Source: Prosopocoilus inquinatus | Lineage: Eukaryota > Arthropoda > Insecta > Coleoptera > Lucanidae | Direction: 5' to 3' | Assembly (NCBI GenBank): GCA_036172665.1 | Contig: CM069873.1 | Span: forward strand, 42,378,001 to 42,442,000 | DNA length: 64,000 nt | Shown here: positions 10,282 to 24,600 of the stretch, piece after piece | Position numbering within the stretch: the first letter of the stretch is position 1 | How the letters are laid out: each line of letters begins with the position of its first letter | Notes under the pieces: model-generated | What the model was told of the DNA's origin: nothing | What the model saw: the letters and a program-made list of their open reading frames with translations, nothing else | Database searches by the model: none | Program-made: the position numbers and the translations under genes

Positions 10282-13261
10282 CAAAACTATTTCCAGCTTC
10301 TGCTGGGTAAGAGAACTTTGTATCTCACATCAGAGTTACTGGAGTCCATCCAAACGTCAAATACCATGATAGATGAGTAAGGATCGATTAGACACATCAC
10401 AGGAACAACGCTAATACGTATTGTTTCGTTTAAAACTATTTCCAGCTTCTGCTGCGTCCGAAAATTTCGTATCTCACATTAGAGTTACTGGAGTCCATCG
10501 AAACGTCAAATAACATAGTAGCTAAGTAAGGATCGATTAGATACATCACAGGAACAACGCTAATACGTGTTGTTTCGTTGAAAACTATTTCCAGCTCCTG
10601 CTGCGTCCAAAAACTTCGTATATCACATCAGAGTTACTAGAGTCCATCGAAACGTCAAATAACATGATAGATGAGTAAGGATCGATTAGTTACATCACAG
10701 GAACAATGCTAATGCGTGTTGTTTCATTTAAAACTATTTCCAGCTTCTGCTGCGTCCGAAAATTTCGTATCTCACATTAGAGTTACTGGAGTCCATCGAA
10801 ACGTCAAATAACATAGTAGCTAAGTAAGGATCAATTAGATACATCACAGGAACAACGCTAATACGTGTTGCTTCGTTTAAAACTATTTCCAGCTCCTGCT
10901 GCGCCCAAAAACTTCGTATCTTACATCAGAGTTACTAGAGTCCATCGAAACGTCAAATAACATGATAGATAAATAAGAATCGATTAGATACATCACACGA
11001 ACAACGCTAATGCGTGTTGTTTCGTTTAAAACTATTTCCAGCTCCTGCTGCGTCCAAAAACTTCGTATCTCACATCAGAGTTACTAGAGTCCATCCAAAC
11101 GTCAAATAACATGATAGATGAGTAAGGATCGATTAGATACATCACAGGAACAACACTAATGCGTGCTGTTTCGTTTAAAACTATTTCCAGCTCCTGCTGC
11201 GTCCAAAAACTTCGTATCTCACATCAGAGTTACTAGAGTCCATCGAAACTTCAAATAACATGATAGGTGAGTAAGGATCGATTAGATACATCACAGGAAC
11301 AACGCTAATACGTGTTGTTTTGTTTAAAACTATTTCCAGCTTCTGCTGCGTCTGAAAATTTCGTATCTCACATTAGAGTTATTGGAGTCCATCGAAACGT
11401 CAAATAACATGATAGATGAGTAAGGATCGATTAGATACATCACAGGAACAACGCTAATGCGTGTTGTTTCGTTTAAAACTATCTCCAGCTTCTGCTGCGT
11501 CCGAAAACTTTGTATCTCACATCAGAGTTACTGGAGACCATCCAAACGTCAAATAACATGATAGATAAGTAAGGATCGATTAGATACATCACAGGAACAA
11601 CGCTAATACGTGTTGTTTCGTTCTAAACTATTTCCAGCTTCTGCTGCGTCCGAAAATTTCCTATCTCACATTAGAGTTACTGGAGTCCATCGAAACGTCA
11701 AATAACATCGTAGCTAAGTAAGGATCGATTAGATACATCACAGGAACAACACTAATGCGTGCTGTTTCGTTTAAAACTATTTCCAGCTCCTGCTGCGTCC
11801 AAAAACTTCGTATCTCACATCAGAGTTACTAGAGTCCATCGAAACGTCAAATAACATGATAGATGAGTAAGGATCGATTAGATACATCACAGGAACAACG
11901 CTAATGCGTGTTGTTTCGTTTAAAACTATTTCCAGCTTCTGCTGCGTCCGAAAATTTCGTATCTCACATTAGAGTTACTGGAGTCCATCGAAACGTCAAA
12001 TAACATGATAGATGAGTAAGGATCGATTAGATACATCACAGGAACAACGCTAATACGTGCTGTTTCATTTAAAACTATTTCCAGCTTCAACTGCGTCCGA
12101 GAACTTCGTATCTCACATCAAAGTTACTGGAGTTCATCGAAACGCCAAATAACATGATAGATGAGTAAGGATCGATTAGATACATCACAGGAACAACGCT
12201 AATGCGTGTTGTTTCATTTAAAACTATTTCCAGCTTCAGCTGGGTCCGAGAACTTCGTATCTCACTTCAGAGTTGCTGTAGCCCATTCAAACGTCAAATA
12301 ACATGATAGATGAGTAAGGATCGATTACATTCATCACAGGAACTACGCTAATACGTGTTGTTTCATTTAAAACTATTTCCAGCTTCTGCTGCGTCCGAAA
12401 ACTTTTTATCTCACATCAGAGTTACTGGAGTCCGTCCAAACGTCAAATAACATGATAGATGAGTAAGGATCGATTACATTCATCACAGGAACTACGCTAA
12501 TACGTGTTGTTTCGTTTAAAACTATTTCCAGTTTCTGCTGCGTCCGAAAACGTCGTATCTCACATCAGAGTTACTGGAGTCCATCGAAACGTCAAATAAC
12601 ATGATAGATAAGTAAGGATCGATTAGATACAGCACAGGAACAACAGTAATGCGTGTGGTTTCGTTTAAAATTATTTCCAGCCCCTGCTGCGTCCAAAACC
12701 TTCGTATCTCAGATCAGAGTTACTAGAGTCCATCGAAGCGTCAAATAACATGATAGATGAGTAAGGATCGATTAGATACATCACAGGAACAACGCTAATG
12801 CGTGTTGTTTCGTTTAAAACTATTTCCAGCTCCTGCTGCGTCCGAAAATTTCGTATCTCACATTAGAGTTACTGGAGTCCATCGAAACGTCAAATAACAT
12901 GATAGATGAGTAAGGATCGATTAGATACATCACAGGAACAACGCTAATGCGTGTTGTTTCGTTTAAAACTATTTCCAGCTTCTGCTGCGTCCTAAAATTT
13001 CGTATCTCACATTAGAGTTACTGGAGTCCATCGAAACGTCAAATAACATGATAGATGAGTAAGGATCGATTAGATACATCACAGGAACAACGCTAATGCG
13101 TGTTGTTTCGTTTAAAACTATTTCCAGCTTCTGCTGCGTCCGAAAATTTCGTATCTCACATTAGAGTTACTGGAGTCCATCGAAACGTCAAATAACATGG
13201 TAGCTAAGTAAGGATCTATTAGATACATCACAGGAACAACGCTAATACGTGTTGCTTCGTT
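10282..13261 (+). repeat. 20-monomer run, second copy (26-monomer HOR)
   Basis: Monomers 70-89 repeat monomers 44-63 at an offset of 26. The CTGGGTAAGAG monomer (70), GTATATCAC (72), GTTTTGTTT with GTCTGAAAA (77), TTTCCTATC (79), TTCAACTG (82), CTTTTTATC (84) and ATGGTAGCTAAG (89) all fall where expected. Private changes include ATAAGAATCG near 10,975, GTTCTAAAC at 11,620 and AAAATTATTTCC near 12,668. The eight-monomer cassette occupies its last eight units, 12070-13261. Confidence 0.82.
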
Positions 13262-16200
13262 TAAAACTATTTCCAGCTCCTGCTGCGCCCAAAAACTTCG
13301 TATCTCACATCAGAGTTACTAGAGTCCATCGAAACGTCAAATAACATGATAGATGAGTAAGGATCGATTAGATACATCACAGGAACAACACTAATGCGTG
13401 TTGTTTCGTTTAAAACTATTTCCAGCTTCTGCTGCGTCCGAAACCTTTGTATCTCACATCAGAGTTACTGGAGTCCATCGAGACGCCAAATAACATGATA
13501 GATGAGTAAGGATCGATTAGATACATCACAGGAACAACGGTAATGCGTGTTGTTTCGTTTAAAACTATTTCCAGCTTATGCTGCGTCCGAAAACTTTGTA
13601 TCTCACATCAGAGTTACTGGAGTCCATCCAAACGTCAAATAACATGATAGATGAGTAAGGATCGATTAGATACATCACAGGAACAACGCTAATACGTGTT
13701 GTTTCGTTCAAAACTATTTCCAGCTTCAGCTGCGTCCGAGAACTTCGTATCTCACATCAAAGTTTCTGGAGTCCATCGAAACGCCAAATAACATGATAGA
13801 TGAGTAAGGATCGATTAGATACATCACAGGAACAACGCTAATGCGTGTTGTTTCGTTTAAAACTATTTCCAGCTTCTGCTGCGTCCGAAAATTTCGTATC
13901 TCACATTAGAGTTACTGGAGTCCATCGAAACGTGAAATAACATAGTAGCTAAGTAAGGATCGATTAGATACATCACAGGAACAACGCTAATACGTGTTGC
14001 TTCGTTTAAAACTATTTCCAGCTCCTGCTGCGTCCGAAAACTTTGTATCTCACATCAGAGTTACTGGAGTCCATCCAAACGTCAAATAACATGATAGATG
14101 AGTAAGGATCGATTAGATACATCACAGGAACAACGCTAATACGTGTTGTTTCGTTCAAAACTATTTCCAGCTTCTGCTGCGTCCGAGAACTTTGTATCTC
14201 ACATCAGAGTTACTGGAGTCCATCCAAACGTCAAATAACATGATAGATGAGTAAGGATCGATTAGATATATCACAGGAACAACGCTAGTACGTGTTGTTT
14301 AATTTAAAACTATTTCCAGCTTCAGCTGCGTCCGAGAACTTCGTATCTCACATCAAAGTTTCTGGAGTCCATCGAAACGCCAAATAACATGATAGATGAG
14401 TAAGGATCGATTAGATACATCACAGGAACAACGCTAATGCGTGTTGTTTCGTTTAAAACTATTTCCAGCTTCTGCTGCGTCCTAAAATTTCGTATCTCAC
14501 ATTAGAGTTACTGGAGTCCATCGAAACGTCAAATAACATGATAGATGAGTAAGGATCGATTAGATACATCACAGGAGCAATGCTAATACGTGTTGTTTCG
14601 TTTAAAACTATTTCCAGCTTCTGCTGCGTCCGAAAATTTCGTATCTCACATTAGAGTTACTGTAGTCCATCGAAACGTCAAATAACTTAGTAGCAAAGTA
14701 AGTATCGATTCGGTACATCACAGGAACAACGCTAATACGTGTTGTTTCGTTCAAAACTATTTCCAGCTTCTGCTGCGTCCGAAAACTTCGTATCTCACAT
14801 CAGAGTTACTGGAGTCCATCGAAACGCCAAATAACATGATAGATGTGTAAGGATCGATTAGATACATCACAGGAACAACGGTAATGCGTGTTGTTTCGTT
14901 TAAAACTATTTCCAGCTTCTGCTGCGTCCGAAGACTTTGTATCTCACATCAGTGTTACTGGAGCCCATCCAAACGTCAAATAACATGATAGATGAGTAAG
15001 GATCGATTAGATACATCACAGGAACAACGCTAATACGTGTTGTTTCGTTCAAAACTATTTCCAGCTTCTCCTGCGTCCGAGAACTTTTTATCTCACATCA
15101 GAGTTACTGGAGTCAATCGAAACGTCAAATAACATGATAGATAAGTAAGGATCGATTAGATACAGCACAGGAACAACGCTAATGCGTGTTGTTTCGTTTA
15201 AAACTATTTCCAGCTTCTCCTGCGTCCGAAAATTTCGTATCTCACATCAGAGTTACTGGAGTCCATCGAAACGTCAAATAACATAGTAGATAAGTAAGGA
15301 TCGATTAGATACATCACAGGAACAACGCTAATACGTGTTGTTTCGTTCAAAACTATTTCCAGCTTCTGCTGCGTCCGAGAACATTGTATCTCACATCAGA
15401 GTTACTGGAGTCCATTCAAACGTCAAATAACATGATAGATGAGTAAGGATCGATTAGGTACAGCACAGGAACAACGGTAATGCGTGTTGTTTCGTTTAAA
15501 ACTATTTCCAGCTTCTGCTGCGTCCGAAAACTTTGTATCTCACATCAGAGTTACTGGAGTCCATCCAAACGTCAAATAACATGATAGATGAGTAAGGATC
15601 GATTAGATACATCACAGGAACAACGCTAATACGTGTTGTTTCGATCAAAACTATTTCCAGCTTCTGCTGCGTCCGAGAACTTTGTATCTCACATCAGAGT
15701 TACTGGAGTCCATCCAAACGTCAAATAACATGATAGATGAGTAAGGATCGATTAGATATATCACAGGAACAACGCTAGTACGTGTTGTTTAATTTAAAAC
15801 TATTTCCAGCTTCAGCTGCGTCCGAGAACTTCGTATCTCACATCAAAGTTTCTGGAGTCCATCGAAACGCCAAATAACATGATAGATGAGTAAGGATCGA
15901 TTAGATACATCACAGGAACAACGCTAATGCGTGTTGTTTCGTTTAAAACTATTTCCAGCTTCTGCTGCGTCCGAAAATTTCGTATCTCACATTAGAGTTA
16001 CTGGAGTCCATCGAAACGTGAAATAACATAGTAGCTAAGTAAGGATCGATTAGATACATCACAGGAACAACGCTAATACGTGTTGCTTCGTTTAAAACTA
16101 TTTCCAGCTCCTGCTGCGCCCAAAAACTTCGTATCTTACATCAGAGTTACTAGAGTCCATCGAAACGTCAAATAATATGATAGATAAATAAGGATCGATT

Positions 16201-18625
16201 AGATACATCACAGGAAAAACGCTAATGCGTGTTGTTTCATTTAAAACTATTTCCAGCTCCTGCTGCGTCCAAAAACTTCGTATCTCACATCAGAGTTACT
16301 AGAGTCCATCGAAACGTCAAATAACATGATAGATGAGTAAGGATCGATTAGATACATCACAGGAACAACGCTAATACGTGTTGTTTCGTTTAAAACTATT
16401 TCCAGCTTCTGCTGCGCCCGAAAATTTCGTATCTCACATTAGAGTTACTGGAGTCCATCGAAACGTCAAATAACATGATAGATGAGTAAGGATCGATTAG
16501 ATACATCACAGGAACAACGCTAATACGTGTTGTTTCGTTCAAAACTATTTCCAGCTTCTCCTGCGTCCGAGAACTTTGTATCTCACATCAGAGTTACTGG
16601 AGTCCATCCAAACGTCAAATAACATGATAGATGAGTAAGGATCGATTAGATACATCACAGGAACAACGCTAATACGTGTTGTTTCGTTCAAAACTATTTC
16701 CAGCTTCTCCTGCGTCCGAGAACTTTGTATCTCACATCAGAGTTACTGGAGTCCATCGAAACGTCAAATAACATGATAGATGAGTAGGGATCGATTAGAT
16801 ACATCACAGGAACAACGCTAATGCGTGTTGTTTCGTTTAACACTATTTCCAGCTTCTGCTGCGCCCGAAAATTTCGTATCTCACATTAGAGTTACTGGAG
16901 TCCATCGAAACGTCAAATAACATGATAGATGAGTAAGGATCGATTAGATACATCACAGGAACAACGCTAATGCGTGTTGTCTCGTTTAAAACTATTTCCA
17001 GCTTCTGCTGCGTCCGAAAATTTCGTATCTCACATTAGAGTTACTGGAGTCCATCGAAACGTCAAATAACATAGTAGCTAAGTAAGGATCTATTAGATAC
17101 ATCACAGGAACAACGCTAATATGTGTTGCTTCGTTTAAAACTATTTCCAGCTCCTGCTTCGCCCAAAAACTTCGTATCTCACATCAGAGTTACTAGAGTC
17201 CATCGATACGTCAAATAACATGATAAATAAATAAGGATCGATTAGATACATCAAAGGAACAATGCTAATACGTGTTGTTTCGTTTAAAACTATTTCCAGC
17301 TCCTGCTGCGTCCAAAAACTTCGTATCTCACATCAGAGTTACTAGAGTGCATCGAAACGTCAAATAACATGATAGATAAATAAGGATCGATTAGATACAT
17401 CACAGGAACAACGCTAATACGTGTTGTTTCGTTTAAAACTATTTCCAGCTCCTGCTGCGTCCAAAAACTTCGTATCTCACATCAGAGTTAATAGAGTCCA
17501 TCGAAACGTCAGATAACATGATAGATGAGTGAGGATCGATTAGATACATCACAGGAACAACACTAATGCGTGTTGTTTCGTTTAAAACTATTTCCAGCTT
17601 CTGCTGCGTCCGAAACCTTTGTATCTCACATCAGAGTTACTGGAGTCCATCGAGACACCAAATAACATGATAGATGAGTAAGGATCGATTAGATACATCA
17701 CAGGAACAACGGTAATGCGTGTTGTTTCGTTTAAAACTATTTCCAGCTTCTGCTGCGTCCGAAAACTTTGTATCTCACATCAGAGTTACTGGAGTCCATC
17801 CAAACGTCAAATAACATGATAGATGAGTAAGGATCGATTAGATACATCACAGGAACAACGCTAATACGTGTTGTTTCCTTCAAAACTATTTCCAGCTTCT
17901 GCTGCGTCCGAGAACTTTGTATCTCACATCAGAGTTACTGGAGTCCATCCAAACGTCAAATAACATGATAGATGAGTAAGGATCGATTAGATATATCACA
18001 GGAACAACGCTAGTACGTGTTGTTTAATTTAAAACTATTTCCAGCTTCAGCTGCGTCCGAGAACTTCGTATCTCACATCAAAGTTTCTGGAGTCCATCGA
18101 AACGCCAAATAACATGATAGATGAGTAAGGATCGATTAGATACGTCACAGGAACAACGCTAATGCGTGTTGTTTCGTTTAAAACTATTTCCAGCTTCTGC
18201 TGCGTCCGAAAATTTCGTATCTCACATTAGAGTTACTGGAGTCCATCGAAACGTGAAATAACATAGTAGCTAAGTAAGGATCGATTAGATACATCACAGG
18301 AACAACGCTAATACGTGTTGCTTCGTTTAAAACTCTTTCCAGCTCCTGCTGCGCCCAAAAACTTCGTATCTTACATCAGAGTTACTAGAGTCCATCGAAA
18401 CGTCAAATAATATGATAGATAAATAAGGATCGATTAGATACATCACAGGAACAACACTAATGCGTGCTGTTTCGTTTAAAACTATTTCCAGCTCCTGCTG
18501 CGTCCAAAAACTTCGTATCTCACATCAGAGTTACTAGAGTCCATCGAAACGTCAAATAACATGATAGATGAGTAAGGATCGATTAGATACATCACAGGAA
18601 CAACGCTAATGCGTGTTGTTTCGTT
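13262..18625 (+). repeat. 36-monomer block of further variants, template of later units
   Basis: Monomers 90-125 introduce variants not seen earlier in the window: CTTCTCCTG, GTTTAATTTAAAAC with CAAAGTTTCTGG, GATATATCAC with GCTAGTACG, CGTGAAATAAC, ACTGTAGTCC with AACTTAGTAGC, and CAGTGTTACTGG. Many of them recur about 44 monomers (6,556 bp) later in the next unit, for example the ACTGTAG / AACTTAG monomer at 14,603 and 21,160, although that copy lacks the equivalents of monomers 97 and 98. The matching block in X2 is near 40.4-45.7 kb. Confidence 0.75.
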
Positions 18626-21600
18626 TAAAACTATTTCCAGCTTCTGCTGCGTCCGAAAATTTCGTATCTCACATTAGAGTTACTGGAGTCCATCGAAACG
18701 TCAAATAACATGATAGATGAGTAAGGATCGATTAGATACATCACAGGAACAACGCTAATACGTGCTGTTTCATTTAAAACTATTTCCAGCTTCAACTGCG
18801 TCCGAGAACTTCGTATCTCACATCAAAGTTACTGGAGTTCATCGAAACGCCAAATAACATGATAGATGAGTAAGGATCGATTAGATACATCACAGGAACA
18901 ACGCTAATGCGTGTTGTTTCATTTAAAACTATTTCCAGCTTCAGCTGGGTCCGAGAACTTCGTATCTCACTTCAGAGTTGCTGTAGCCCATTCAAACGTC
19001 AAATAACATGATAGATGAGTAAGGATCGATTACATTCATCACAGGAACTACGCTAATACGTGTTGTTTCATTTAAAACTATTTCCAGCTTCTGCTGCGTC
19101 CGAAAACTTTTTATCTCACATCAGAGTTACTGGAGTCCGTCCAAACGTCAAATAACATGATAGATGAGTAAGGATCGATTACATTCATCACAGGAACTAC
19201 GCTAATACGTGTTGTTTCGTTTAAAACTATTTCCAGTTTCTGCTGCGTCCGAAAACGTCGTATCTCACATCAGAGTTACTGGAGTCCATCGAAACGTCAA
19301 ATAACATGATAGATAAGTAAGGATCGATTAGATACAGCACAGGAACAACAGCAATGCGTGTGGTTTCGTTTAAAACTATTTCCAGCCCCTGCTGCGTCCA
19401 AAACCTTCGTATCTCAGATCAGAGTTACTAGAGTCCATCGAAGCGTCAAATAACATGATAGATGAGTAAGGATCGATTAGATACATCACAGGAACAACGC
19501 TAATGCGTGTTGTTTCGTTTAAAACTATTTCCAGCTCCTGCTGCGTCCGAAAATTTCGTATCTCACATTAGAGTTACTGGAGTCCATCGAAACGTCAAAT
19601 AACATGATAGATGAGTAAGGATCGATTAGATACATCACAGGAACAACGCTAATGCGTGTTGTTTCGTTTAAAACTATTTCCAGCTTCTGCTGCGTCCTAA
19701 AATTTCGTATCTCACATTAGAGTTACTGGAGTCCATCGAAACGTCAAATAACATGATAGATGAGTAAGGATCGATTAGATACATCACAGGAACAACGCTA
19801 ATGCGTGTTGTTTCGTTTAAAACTATTTCCAGCTTCTGCTGCGTCCGAAAATTTCGTATCTCACATTAGAGTTACTGGAGTCCATCGAAACGTCAAATAA
19901 CATGGTAGCTAAGTAAGGATCTATTAGATACATCACAGGAACAACGCTAATACGTGTTGCTTCGTTTAAAACTATTTCCAGCTCCTGCTGCGCCCAAAAA
20001 CTTCGTATCTCACATCAGAGTTACTAGAGTCCATCGAAACGTCAAATAACATGATAGATGAGTAAGGATCGATTAGATACATCACAGGAACAACACTAAT
20101 GCGTGTTGTTTCGTTTAAAACTATTTCCAGCTTCTGCTGCGTCCGAAACCTTTGTATCTCACATCAGAGTTACTGGAGTCCATCGAGACGCCAAATAACA
20201 TGATAGATGAGTAAGGATCGATTAGATACATCACAGGAACAACGGTAATGCGTGTTGTTTCGTTTAAAACTATTTCCAGCTTCTGCTGCGTCCGAAAACT
20301 TTGTATCTCACATCAGAGTTACTGGAGTCCATCCAAACGTCAAATAACATGTTAAATAAGTAAGGATCGTTTAGATACATAACAGGAACAACGCTAATAC
20401 GTGTTGTTTCGTTCAAAACTATTTCCAGCTTCTGCTGCGTCCGAGAACTTTGTATCTCACATCAGAGTTACTGGAGTCCATCCAAACGTCAAATAACATG
20501 ATAGGTGAGTAAGGATCGATTATATATATCACAGGAACAACGCTAGTACGTGTTGTTTAATTTAAAACTATTTCCAGCTTCAGCTGCGTCCGAGAACTTC
20601 GTATCTCACATCAAAGTTTCTGGAGTCCATCGAAACGCCAAATAACATGATAGATGAGTAAGGATCGATTAGATACATCACAGGAACAACGCTAATGCGT
20701 GTTGTTTCGTTTAAAACTATTTCCAGCTTCTGCTGCGTCCGAAAATTTCGTATCTCACATTAGAGTTACTGGAGTCCATCGAAACGTGAAATAACATAGT
20801 AGCTAAGTAAGGATCGATTAGATACATCACAGGAAAAACGCTAATACGTGTTGCTTCGTTTAAAACTATTTCCAGCTCCTGCTGCGTCCGAAAACTTTGT
20901 ATCTCACATCAGAGTTACTGGAGTCCATCCAAACGTCAAATAACATGATAGATGAGTAAGGATCGATTAGATACATCACAGGAACAACGCTAATACGTGT
21001 TGTTTCGTTCAAAACTATTTCCAGCTTCTGCTGCGTCCGAGAACTTTGTATCTCACATCAGAGTTACTGGAGTCCATCCAAACGTCAAATAACATGATAG
21101 ATGAGTAAGGATCGATTAGATATATCACAGGAACAACGCTAATACGTGTTGTTTAATTTAAAACTATTTCCAGCTTCTGCTGCGTCCGAAAATTTCGTAT
21201 CTCACATTAGAGTTACTGTAGTCCATCGAAACGTCAAATAACTTAGTAGCAAAGTAAGTATCGATTCGGTACATCACAGGAACAACGCTAATACGTGTTG
21301 TTTCGTTCAAAACTATTTCCAGCTTCTGCTGCGTCCGAAAACTTCGTATCTCACATCAGAGTTACTGGAGTCCATCGAAACGCCAAATAACATGATAGAT
21401 GTGTAAGGATCGATTAGATACATCACAGGAACAACGGTAATGCGTGTTGTTTCGTTTAAAACTATTTCCAGCTTCTGCTGCGTCCGAAGACTTTGTATCT
21501 CACATCAGTGTTACTGGAGTCCATCCAAACGTCAAATAACATGATAGATGAGTAAGGATCGATTAGATACATCACAGGAACAACGCTAATACGTGTTGTT

Positions 21601-24600
21601 TCGTTCAAAACTATTTCCAGCTTCTCCTGCGTCCGAGAACTTTTTATCTCACATCAGAGTTACTGGAGTCAATCGAAACGTCAAATAACATGATAGATAA
21701 GTAAGGATCGATTAGATACAGCACAGGAACAACGCTAATGCGTGTTGTTTCGTTTAAAACTATTTCCAGCTTCTGCTGCGTCCGAAAATTTCGTATCTCA
21801 CATCAGAGTTACTGGAGTCCATCGAAACGTCAAATAACATAGTAGATAAGTAAGGATCGATTAGATACATCACAGGAACAACGCTAATACGTGTTGTTTC
21901 GTTCAAAACTATTTCCAGCTTCTGCTGCGTCCGAGAACATTGTACCTCACATCAGAGATACTGGAGTCCATTCAAACGTCAAATAACATGATAGATGAGT
22001 AAGGATCGATTAGGTACAGCACAGGAACAACGGTAATGCGTGTTGTTTCGTTTAAAACTATTTCCAGCTTCTGCTGCGTCCGAAAACTTTGTATCTCACA
22101 TCAGAGTTACTGGAGTCCATCCAAACGTCAAATAACATGATAGATGAGTAAGGATCGATTAGATACATCACAGGAACAACGCTAATACGTGTTGTTTCGA
22201 TCAAAACTATTTCCAGCTTCTGCTGCGTCCGAGAACTTTGTATCTCACATCAGAGTTACTGGAGTCCATCCAAACGTCAAATAACATGATAGATGAGTAA
22301 GGATCGATTAGATATATCACAGGAACAACGCTAGTACGTGTTGTTTAATTTAAAACTATTTCCAGCTTCAGCTGCGTCCGAGAACTTCGTATCTCACATC
22401 AAAGTTTCTGGAGTCCATCGAAACGCCAAATAACATGATAGATGAGTAAGGATCGATTAGATACATCACAGGAACAACGCTAATGCGTGTTGTTTCGTTT
22501 AAAACTATTTCCAGCTTCTGCTGCGTCCGAAAATTTCGTATCTCACATTAGAGTTACTGGAGTCCATCGAAACGTGAAATAACATAGTAGCTAAGTAAGG
22601 ATCGATTAGATACATCACAGGAACAACGCTAATACGTGTTGCTTCGTTTAAAACTATTTCCAGCTCCTGCTGCGCCCAAAAACTTCGTATCTTACATCAG
22701 AGTTACTAGAGTCCATCGAAACGTCAAATAATATGATAGATAAATAAGGATCGATTAGATACATCACAGGAAAAACGCTAATGCGTGTTGTTTCATTTAA
22801 AACTATTTCCAGCTCCTGCTGCGTCCAAAAACTTCGTATCTCACATCAGAGTTACTAGAGTCCATCGAAACGTCAAATAACATGATAGATGAGTAAGGAT
22901 CGATTAGATACATCACAGGAACAACGCTAATACTTGTTGTTTCGTTTAAAACTATTTCCAGCTTCTGCTGCGCCCGAAAATTTCGTATCTCACATTAGAG
23001 TTACTGGAGTCCATCGAAACGTCAAATAACATGATAGATGAGTAAGGATCGATTAGATACATCACAGGAACAACGCTAATACGTGTTGTTTCGTTCAAAA
23101 CTATTTCCAGCTTCTCCTGCGTCCGAGAACTTTGTATCTCACATCAGAGTTACTGGAGTCCATCCAAACGTCAAATAACGTGATAGATGAGTAAGGATCG
23201 ATTAGATACATCACAGGAACAACGCTAATACGTGTTGTTTCGTTCAAAACTATTTCCAGCTTCTGCTGCGTCCTAAAATTTCGTATCTCACATTAGAGTT
23301 ACTGGAGTCCATCGAAACGTCAAATAACATGATAGATGAGTAAGGATCGATTAGATACATCACAGGAACAACGCTAATGCGTGTTGTTTCGTTTAAAACT
23401 ATTTCCAGCTTCTGCTGCGTCCGAAAATTTCGTATCTCACATTAGAGTTACTGGAGTCCATCGAAACGTCAAATAACATAGTAGCTAAGTAAGGATCTAT
23501 TAGATACATCACAGGAACAACGCTAATATGTGTTGCTTCGTTTAAAACTATTTCCAGCTCCTGCTGCGCCCAAAAACTTCGTATCTCACATCAGAGTTAC
23601 TAGAGTCCATCGATACGTCAAATAACATGATAAATAAATAAGGATCGATTAGATACATCAAAGGAACAACGCTAATACGTGTTGTTTCGTTTAAAACTAT
23701 TTCCAGCTCCTGCTGCGTCCAAAAACTTCGTATCTCACATCAGAGTTACTAGAGTGCATCGAAACGTCAAATAACATGATAGATAAATAAGGATCGATTA
23801 GATACATCACAGGAACAACGCTAATACGTGTTGTTTCGTTTAAAACTATTTCCAGCTCCTGCTGCGTCCAAAAACTTCGTATCTCACATCAGAGTTACTA
23901 GAGTCCATCGAAACGTCAAATAACATGATAGATGAGTGAGGATCGATTAGATACATCACAGGAACAACACTAATGCGTGTTGTTTCGTTTAAAACTATTT
24001 CCAGCTTCTGCTGCGTCCGAAACCTTTGTATCTCACATCAGAGTTACTGGAGTCCATCGAGACACCAAATAACATGATAGATGAGTAAGGATCGATTAGA
24101 TACATCACAGGAACAACGGTAATGCGTGTTGTTTCGTTTAAAACTATTTCCAGCTTCTGCTGCGTCCGAAAACTTTGTATCTCACATCAGAGTTACTGGA
24201 GTCCATCCAAACGTCAAATAACATGATAGATGAGTAAGGATCGATTAGATACATCACAGGAACAACGCTAATACGTGTTGTTTCCTTCAAAACTATTTCC
24301 AGCTTCTGCTGCGTCCGAGAACTTTGTATCTCACATCAGAGTTACTGGAGTCCATCCAAACGTCAAATAACATGATAGATGAGTAAGGATCGATTAGATA
24401 TATCACAGGAACAACGCTAGTACGTGTTGTTTAATTTAAAACTATTTCCAGCTTCAGCTGCGTCCGAGAACTTCGTATCTCACATCAAAGTTTCTGGAGT
24501 CCATCGAAACGCCAAATAACATGATAGATGAGTAAGGATCGATTAGATACATCACAGGAACAACGCTAATGCGTGTTGTTTCGTTTAAAACTATTTCCAG

